NCBI GenBank assembly: GCA_036271795.1
Contig: DATAZY010000009.1
Span: 1-64,000 of the forward strand
From: Galbitalea sp036271795
GTDB lineage: Bacteria > Actinomycetota > Actinomycetes > Actinomycetales > Microbacteriaceae
Length of the DNA stretch: 64,000 nucleotides
Reading direction: 5' to 3'
The position numbers and the translations under genes were made by a program. The notes under the pieces were generated by a model. That model saw nothing but the letters and a program-made list of their open reading frames with translations, made no database searches and had not been told where the DNA came from. This document shows positions 58,711-64,000 of this stretch, in pieces. Numbering within the stretch: the stretch's first letter is position 1; every line of letters starts with the position of its first letter.

Positions 58711-59340
58711 ATGGACCCGATTACCGTCATTGGGGAAGACCGCGCTGTCGCGGTTATCCGCGCCGCGGTGATCGACGATCCCGTTGCACTCGTCGTAGCG
58801 CTGGTCACCGGTGGGATTCGCGCGATCGAATTCACCTTCACGACGGCGGGGGTTCTCGACGCCATCGGTAAGGCGGTCGCTGCGGAAACCGGCGCCGTGA
58901 TCGGTGCAGGAACAGTGACAACCAGGAAGCGGGCGGCGGAAGCCGGTGCCGCCGGTGCCGCATTTCTCGTAACACCCGGAGTTTTGCCCGAGGTTGCCGC
59001 CCAGGGCCTCGCGATGCGGATTCCCGTCCTGCTCGGCGCCTTTACGCCAACCGAGGTTATGTATGCGATGACGCTCGGTGCTTCCGCCGTGAAGGTGTTT
59101 CCCGCTGCGACGGCCCGGCCGGATCACTTTTCGCAGCTCCTTGGTCCCCTTCCGGGAGTCAAGTTGATCGCGTCCGGCGGTATTGACGAAAACAATGCTC
59201 CGCGGTTCCTGCGAAGCGGAGCGTTCGCCGTGACGGCGGGTTCGAGTGTGGTTCCGGTTGCGGCGATTGAAGCTCACGACTGGGCGGGAATCACGGCCGG
59301 AGCACGCGCGTTCGTCGCCGCGCTCGGTGCCGAGTCGTGA
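58711..59340 (+). CDS. eda: KDPG/KHG aldolase
   Basis: The 209-residue class I aldolase cleaves 2-keto-3-deoxy-6-phosphogluconate to pyruvate and glyceraldehyde-3-phosphate. Active-site segments are AVIRAAV near residue 13, GIRAIEFTFTTAG (Glu, about 35-47), GAGTVTTRKRAAEAG (about 68-82), FLVTPGVLPEV, the Schiff-base Lys in GASAVKVFPAA (about 123-133) and LIASGGIDENNAP. It is coupled by four bases to the next gene and is divergent from kdgK, its metabolic partner. Confidence 0.93.
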   Translation: MDPITVIGEDRAVAVIRAAVIDDPVALVVALVTGGIRAIEFTFTTAGVLDAIGKAVAAETGAVIGAGTVTTRKRAAEAGAAGAAFLVTPGVLPEVAAQGLAMRIPVLLGAFTPTEVMYAMTLGASAVKVFPAATARPDHFSQLLGPLPGVKLIASGGIDENNAPRFLRSGAFAVTAGSSVVPVAAIEAHDWAGITAGARAFVAALGAES

Positions 59341-60503
59341 CCTGGGAGGGTCGCACCAGCGACATCCATCGGGAACGGCTCGAGGCCGGATTTCGAGATC
59401 TGCTTGTCTATATGAGCCGGTTCGCGCCACCCCACACCGACTTCGCGTTTGCGGATGACCCGACCTCCGGTCTGCCGACGCCGGACCTGATTCTGTGTTG
59501 CCGACAGATTCATGTCTTCGCCCAAGCGCTACAGGAGCATCCTGGATCGGCCGAGATCGTACGGGCGGGGCTGACAGAGCTTCAGACGCAGTTTGCCGAC
59601 GATGTTCACGGCGGATGGCACTCGAGCCTGTCGACCTCCAAGACTGCGTACGACCACATGTTCGTACTGCTCGCGGCAGCGGGCGCCGTGACTGCGGGCT
59701 TCGCCGAGGCGGCGGGTCTGTTTCACGACGTAGCGCGGATCGTTGACCTCCGGTTCTGGTCGGCCGACTCGGGCGTGATTCAGGAGTCGTTTGCGGAGGA
59801 CTGGTCGGATCTCGAGCACTACGTCGGGGGAAACGCCAACATGCACGCCGTCGAGGCCTTTATTGCGGCCTTTGACGCGACCGGCGACCGGCAGTATTTG
59901 TGGCGCGCCGTCACGATCGCCGAACGATTTACCTTCACCGCGCTCCACCGGTGGGGTCGATTTCTCCCGGAGCACTACTCTCCTGATCTGACTCCGATGC
60001 GGGACTACAACGCTGATCGGCCCGATGATCAGGTGCGGCCATACGGCAGCACAATCGGACACTGGCTTGAGTGGTCGAGGCTACTCGTGTCGCTACACGA
60101 GGTACTCGACGTCCCGCCGCCCTGGCTACTGCCTACCGCAATCAGTCTGTTTGAGCGAGCGATCGAATTCGGCTGGGAGGCCGACGGCCGCCCCGGTTTC
60201 GTCTACACGGTGGATTGGGATGGTCGCGTGTGCGTAGACAGCCGCCTGCACTGGGTTCTTGCCGAAGGTATCGGTGCGGCATCCGCTCTGGCTCGCATCA
60301 CCGGCGATCCGAGGTATGAGACCTGGTACCAGCGATTCTGGGAGCTTGCCACGTCGGCGTTCATTCGGGCGGATGGGTCGTGGCGTTGTGAACTTGACCG
60401 CGACCTGCACGAGCGCGCGCGGGTCTGGCGGGGGAGGCCCGATGGTTACCATGCGTCGGCAGCCCTGCTGAGTCAGCGCCCTCGAACCCGAACCAACAAT
60501 TGA
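59337..60503 (+). CDS. AGE-family (N-acylglucosamine 2-epimerase/YihS-like) isomerase
   Basis: The 388-residue (alpha/alpha)6-barrel protein has DVHGGWHSSLSTSKTAYDHMFVLLAAAG (about residues 82-109), NANMHAVEAFIAAFDATG (about 164-181), PYGSTIGHWLEWSRLLVSLHE (about 233-253) and DSRLHWVLAEGIGAASAL (about 300-317). The His residues in these motifs match the catalytic His of the AGE/YihS aldose-ketose isomerases. Likely substrates are mannose/fructose-type or modified hexoses; context suggests a hexose that feeds the uronate pathway. GTG start coupled to eda. Confidence 0.83.
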   Translation: MTWEGRTSDIHRERLEAGFRDLLVYMSRFAPPHTDFAFADDPTSGLPTPDLILCCRQIHVFAQALQEHPGSAEIVRAGLTELQTQFADDVHGGWHSSLSTSKTAYDHMFVLLAAAGAVTAGFAEAAGLFHDVARIVDLRFWSADSGVIQESFAEDWSDLEHYVGGNANMHAVEAFIAAFDATGDRQYLWRAVTIAERFTFTALHRWGRFLPEHYSPDLTPMRDYNADRPDDQVRPYGSTIGHWLEWSRLLVSLHEVLDVPPPWLLPTAISLFERAIEFGWEADGRPGFVYTVDWDGRVCVDSRLHWVLAEGIGAASALARITGDPRYETWYQRFWELATSAFIRADGSWRCELDRDLHERARVWRGRPDGYHASAALLSQRPRTRTNN

Positions 60504-60537
60504 CACACCCGCACCAGACGACCGAGAGGAACCCCCA

Positions 60538-61776
60538 ATGAAGATTGATAAGGCCGAGGTCATTGTCACCAGTCCCGACCGCAATTTCGTGACACTTCGA
60601 CTGACGACCGATGAGGGAATCGTCGGCCTCGGCGACGCGACACTCAATGGTCGCGAGCTCGCGGTTGTTAGCTATCTGCGCGATCACGTCGTGCCGCTGC
60701 TGATCGGCCGGGACGCGCACGCCATCGAAGACACCTGGCAGTTTCTCTATCGGAGCGCCTACTGGAGGCGGGGACCTGTCACCATGGCGGCGATCGCCGC
60801 GGTGGATGTCGCACTGTGGGACATCAAGGCGAAGGCAGCGGGCATGCCGCTGTACCAGCTGCTCGGCGGGGCATCCAGAACCGGGCTTTTGGCCTACGGG
60901 CACGCATCCGGGCGGGACCTGCCGGAGCTCTTCGACAACGTCCGTTCCTACCTCGATAAGGGCTACAAGGCAATCCGGATTCAGACGGCCGTCCCGGGGC
61001 TGCGCGCGATCTACGGGGTCGCCGCGAACGCGACCACCGAGGGCAACAAGGGCAAGCGCTACGACTACGAGCCGGCGCAGCGCGCGCCACTGCCGGTTGA
61101 GGAGGATTGGGATACTCGCGCGTATCTCAACCACCTGCCCGGCGTTTTCGAGGCGGTGCGAAACGAATTCGGTCCGGACATCCCGTTGCTGCACGACGGT
61201 CACCACCGGATGACGCCGATCCAGGCGGCGCGGCTCGGAAAGTCGCTCGAACCCTACGATCTGTTCTGGCTTGAGGACTGCACGCCCGCCGAGAATCAGG
61301 CCGCACTACGACTGGTGCGCCAGCACACGACGACGCCGCTCGCGATCGGCGAGATTTTCAACACTGTCTGGGACTACCAGACGCTCATCACCGAGCAGCT
61401 CATCGACTACGTGCGCAGCGCGGTCACTCACACCGGTGGCATCACGGCGCTCCGCAAGATTCTGGATTTCGCCGCCCAGTACCAGATCAAGTCCGGGATG
61501 CACGGCCCGACCGACATCTCGCCAGTTGGCATGGCGGCGGCGATGCACCTCGGGCTGGCCATCCACAACTTCGGGATCCAGGAGTACATGAGTCACGGCC
61601 CGCTGACCGACTCGGTGTTCCAGCAGTCGTTCACCTTCACCGACGGGATGCTGCACCCGGGCGACCTACCCGGGCTCGGGGTATCGCTCGACATCGACGA
61701 GGCGGGCAAGTATCCCTACCAAACCGCCTACCTGCCCTACAACCGGCTGGCCGACGGAACCGTCCACGACTGGTGA
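60538..61776 (+). CDS. manD: D-mannonate dehydratase, ManD type (enolase superfamily)
   Basis: The 412-residue enolase-superfamily enzyme dehydrates D-mannonate to 2-keto-3-deoxygluconate. Diagnostic segments are VTLRLTTDEGIVGLGDATLNG, YRSAYWRRGPVTMAAIAAVDVALWDIK, IRIQTAVPG, LLHDGHHRMTP, FWLEDCTPAENQ, LAIGEIFNTVWD and HGPTDISPVGMAAAMHL. The C-terminal DGMLHPGDLPGLGVSLDIDE is typical of ManD. It replaces the unrelated UxuA dehydratase. GAGAGGAAC is the ribosome site. Confidence 0.94.
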   Translation: MKIDKAEVIVTSPDRNFVTLRLTTDEGIVGLGDATLNGRELAVVSYLRDHVVPLLIGRDAHAIEDTWQFLYRSAYWRRGPVTMAAIAAVDVALWDIKAKAAGMPLYQLLGGASRTGLLAYGHASGRDLPELFDNVRSYLDKGYKAIRIQTAVPGLRAIYGVAANATTEGNKGKRYDYEPAQRAPLPVEEDWDTRAYLNHLPGVFEAVRNEFGPDIPLLHDGHHRMTPIQAARLGKSLEPYDLFWLEDCTPAENQAALRLVRQHTTTPLAIGEIFNTVWDYQTLITEQLIDYVRSAVTHTGGITALRKILDFAAQYQIKSGMHGPTDISPVGMAAAMHLGLAIHNFGIQEYMSHGPLTDSVFQQSFTFTDGMLHPGDLPGLGVSLDIDEAGKYPYQTAYLPYNRLADGTVHDW

Positions 61777-61825
61777 GACATCGAGAGGCGCGGCATTTCG
61801 TGATAATTCGGCTGGAGGGGATGGC

Positions 61826-62560
61826 ATGCGACTCGCACGACTCGTGACGTCGCTAGGTGCCCGCTATGCGGTCGACGACGGCGACCGATGGCGTTTTGTG
61901 CGCAGTCCGTTTCACGCAGTGCCCGACTACGCCTCGGGCGGCGTCGAGTACGCCGACGCTCGGTTCCTTGCCCCCACGGAGCCACGTGTCGTCCTCGGGA
62001 TGGCACACAACGGTTCGGAACAGGACCGCGCAATCGAACCACAGGCCTTTCACAAGTCTGCGAGGACCGTTGCGAATCCCGGTGCCGCCGTCGAGGTCAA
62101 CCGCGTCGGTAAGACTCTGATGGCCGAGGCAGAGCTCGCGATCGTGATCGGCAGGGATGCCCACAACCTTCGCGTAGACAACGCTCTTGACGCGGTGCTG
62201 GGGTATGTTCCGGCGAACGATGTGACGGCAGTCGACGAGATACCGTTGGACAGTTTCTGGACGCAGGCGAAGAACGGACGAAACTTCACGCCGGTCGGTC
62301 CGTGGATCGAAACCGAGTTTGACCCGTCGAGTGCTTCTCTCCGACTGCTCGTCAACGGCACGATCGCATCCGAATCCTCAACGTCACAACTCGCGCGCGG
62401 AGTCGTTGACATTCTCGTCTACGTCACGAGGCACGTGGTGCTTGGCCCAGGAGACCTCATTTTGACGGGCTGTCCCGGCTCGAACTACCCGGTCGGCGCC
62501 GGCGACGAGGTGACCGTCGAGATCGATGGCCTCGGCGCCCTGACCAATCGGATCGGCTGA
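61826..62560 (+). CDS. fumarylacetoacetate-hydrolase-family protein
   Basis: The 244-residue single-domain FAH protein has metal ligands in MAEAELAIVIGRDA (E-x-E, about residues 98-111) and GYVPANDVTAVD (Asp, about 126-137), with KNGRNFTPVGPWI and DLILTGCPGSNYPVGAGDEV completing the family pattern. Family members hydrolyse diketo acids or decarboxylate and isomerise; a natural job here is cleaving a 2,4-diketo-3-deoxy sugar acid. GAGGGGATGG lies upstream of the ATG, and gluconokinase follows with a one-base overlap. Confidence 0.83.
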   Translation: MRLARLVTSLGARYAVDDGDRWRFVRSPFHAVPDYASGGVEYADARFLAPTEPRVVLGMAHNGSEQDRAIEPQAFHKSARTVANPGAAVEVNRVGKTLMAEAELAIVIGRDAHNLRVDNALDAVLGYVPANDVTAVDEIPLDSFWTQAKNGRNFTPVGPWIETEFDPSSASLRLLVNGTIASESSTSQLARGVVDILVYVTRHVVLGPGDLILTGCPGSNYPVGAGDEVTVEIDGLGALTNRIG

Positions 62561-63072
62561 TGGCAGGAACACCGGCGCAGGAGCGGATCGTCGTGATGGG
62601 GGTCGCGGGGTGCGGAAAGACGGTAGTAGGTGGCTTGCTGGCGTCGAAGCTCGGCTATCGGTTCGTTGACGCGGACGACCTTCATCCCGCCGCAAACGTG
62701 ACCAAGATGGCGGGTGGAACCCCGCTGGACGATGACGACCGATGGCCATGGCTCGACGCTGTCGGCGGCACGCTCGCGCAATGTCCGGGAATTGTTGTTG
62801 CCTGCAGTGCGCTCAAGCGCGCCTATCGCGACCGACTGCGGACCCGCGCGGGCGACATCACGTTTGTGCACCTTGTTGGCAGTCCAGAGCTGCTCGCGCG
62901 ACGGATTGCGAGCCGATCTGAGCACTTCATGCCGACCTCGTTGCTTGAATCCCAATTGCGCACCCTCGAACCTCTCGACGCGAACGAGCACGGCACTGAG
63001 GTCGACGTCACGCCACCTCCACCAATCCTCGTGAACGAGGTTCTCGAGACCCTGGGGAGCGCACATGGCTGA
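62560..63072 (+). CDS. gluconokinase, GntK type
   Basis: The 170-residue P-loop kinase has MGVAGCGKTVVGGLLASKLG (about residues 8-27), FVDADDLHPAANVTKMAGGTPLDDDDRWPWLDAV (about 31-64) and VVACSALKRAYRDRLR (about 74-89), all standard for gluconate kinase. It phosphorylates D-gluconate to 6-phosphogluconate, which Gnd (33229-34695) can use. ATG 62560 overlaps the previous TGA, and its own end overlaps the next gene by eight bases. Confidence 0.92.
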   Translation: MAGTPAQERIVVMGVAGCGKTVVGGLLASKLGYRFVDADDLHPAANVTKMAGGTPLDDDDRWPWLDAVGGTLAQCPGIVVACSALKRAYRDRLRTRAGDITFVHLVGSPELLARRIASRSEHFMPTSLLESQLRTLEPLDANEHGTEVDVTPPPPILVNEVLETLGSAHG

Positions 63073-64000
63073 ACGACTTCGAGTTGTCGTTGCCACTCCG
63101 TTGAGCGCGACGCTCGGGCGACTCATCGTCCAGCGGGAGCCGCGGATCGAGCTGATTCTGGTCGAGTCGCTGCTCGCTCCTCAACGTCACGCTGGGGACC
63201 ACGTCGGCGATCCGGCGTTCACTCGGACCGCGACAGAGCAGCGGGTGTTCGACGCTCTCGTCGACACCGCGGAGGCTCTCTATGGCTTTCCGGATGAGAG
63301 TCCAGACGCTCTCGCCAGAACTGTCCGTGGCAACCCGGGGCTGCGCTGGGTTCACACCATGCCCGCTGGTGGCGGAGCTCAGGTCAAGGCGGCAGAGCTT
63401 TCGCCCGAGGAACTCGCGCGGATCGCATTTACAACCAGCGCGGGCACTCACGCCGACCCGCTCACCGAATTTGCCCTGCTCGGCGTCCTGGCCGGCGCGA
63501 AGCGTCTTCCCCAACTCCAGGCGGACCAGCAGCGGCACTTCTGGCCCGCCAACCGCGTGGCGACACGTCAGGTCTCTGACCAGACGATCCTCGTGATCGG
63601 ACTGGGCGGAATCGGCAGGCGTGCGGCTGAGCGTCTCGCCGCACTGGGTGCGCGGGTGATCGGCGTTCATCGTCACGCGGTCGAGGCCGCCGGTGTCGAG
63701 GCGATTATCCCCGTCGAGCAACTGGCGCAGGCGTCGGCGACCGCGGATGCGATCGTGCTGGCTCTTCCCGGTACGGAGCAAACCCGCAAGCTGCTGAGTC
63801 GCGAAGTGCTCGCCTCGGTCAAGCCCGGCATCACGATCGTCAATGTCGGACGCGGTACAACGGTCGATGAGCCCGCCCTGATTGAGGCTCTCAAGGACGG
63901 TCGCGTCGGATTCGCGGCACTGGATGTCGTGTACTCGGAACCGCTCGCGCCAGAGAGCCCACTGTGGGATCTCCCGAACGTGCTCATCAGTCCGCACTCG
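63065..64000 (+). CDS. D-2-hydroxyacid dehydrogenase, partial at right edge
   Basis: At least 312 residues are present; the frame is still open at the window end. The NAD-binding motif ILVIGLGGIGRRAAERLAALG is at about residues 179-199, the catalytic Arg is in VNVGRGTTVDEPAL, Glu in DVVYSEPLAPESPLW, and the catalytic His lies in the final SPHS. The family is usually about 310-330 residues, so only a short C-terminal tail is missing. Coupled to gluconokinase, it may reduce a 2-keto sugar acid or glyoxylate/hydroxypyruvate. Confidence 0.88.
   Translation, partial: MAERLRVVVATPLSATLGRLIVQREPRIELILVESLLAPQRHAGDHVGDPAFTRTATEQRVFDALVDTAEALYGFPDESPDALARTVRGNPGLRWVHTMPAGGGAQVKAAELSPEELARIAFTTSAGTHADPLTEFALLGVLAGAKRLPQLQADQQRHFWPANRVATRQVSDQTILVIGLGGIGRRAAERLAALGARVIGVHRHAVEAAGVEAIIPVEQLAQASATADAIVLALPGTEQTRKLLSREVLASVKPGITIVNVGRGTTVDEPALIEALKDGRVGFAALDVVYSEPLAPESPLWDLPNVLISPHS

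Overview
This 64 kb window is a chromosomal segment of a high-GC Gram-positive actinobacterium, most likely a member of the Microbacteriaceae. That placement rests on four things: GC-rich coding with many GTG starts, a DUF222/HNH protein, sugar importers encoded without their own ATPase, and the recurrent hexamer GGATGC/GCATCC. No rRNA, insertion sequence, prophage or CRISPR array was seen. There is one tRNA (Gln, TTG) and at least two damaged genes.

Layout. Bases 1-8.6 kb carry small regulatory and accessory modules: an ABC-2 exporter with a divergent YtrA-type GntR regulator and a DUF1648 membrane protein; a gene interrupted by an amber codon; an AraC/VOC pair; a DUF222-HNH protein that has lost the end of its HNH motif; a quinone-reductase-like enzyme; and a TetR/membrane-protein pair behind two palindromes. 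Bases 8.7-13.1 kb are the conserved housekeeping string metG-tatD-rsmA-ispE. Bases 13.2-22.8 kb are a molybdenum cofactor island: a MoeB/MoeZ-like activator, moaD, moaA, modCBA and an HTH-Mop regulator on the minus strand, facing a membrane-fused sulfite-oxidase-type enzyme with moeA-moaC-mog-moaE. No mobA-like nucleotidyltransferase is present, which fits an enzyme using plain Mo-molybdopterin. Bases 22.8-34.7 kb hold an ABC-F protein, MarR, tRNA-Gln, a ROK regulator with a XylFGH-like importer, glmU, prs and gnd.

From 34.8 kb to the end lies a large sugar-acid catabolic island. D-glucuronate can be taken by UxaC, UxuB-type fructuronate reductase, ManD, KDG kinase and KDPG aldolase to pyruvate and glyceraldehyde-3-phosphate. 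D-glucarate can be taken by GudD, KdgD and a ketoglutarate-semialdehyde dehydrogenase to 2-oxoglutarate. An L-fuconate/D-arabinonate-type dehydratase is translationally coupled to a fumarylacetoacetate-hydrolase-family enzyme and may feed the same semialdehyde. A carbohydrate importer (binding protein plus two permeases, no ATPase) sits with a TIM-barrel isomerase, SDR, Gfo/Idh/MocA oxidoreductase, two-domain VOC protein and an Ldh-family dehydrogenase, whose joint substrate is unknown.

The most notable signal is regulatory. Five intergenic regions of the sugar-acid island share a LacI-type 16-bp operator close to TGGCAAYCSATTGCCA, each followed by an extra GTTGCC half-site. In four of the five the extra half-site lies exactly 10 bp from the previous one. 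The only LacI-family gene in the window lies beside one of these sites and is the obvious candidate regulator. A second recurring signal is a TANNNT-like -10 box placed 5-7 bases before the start codon of about a dozen genes, which predicts leaderless mRNAs and settles several start codons.
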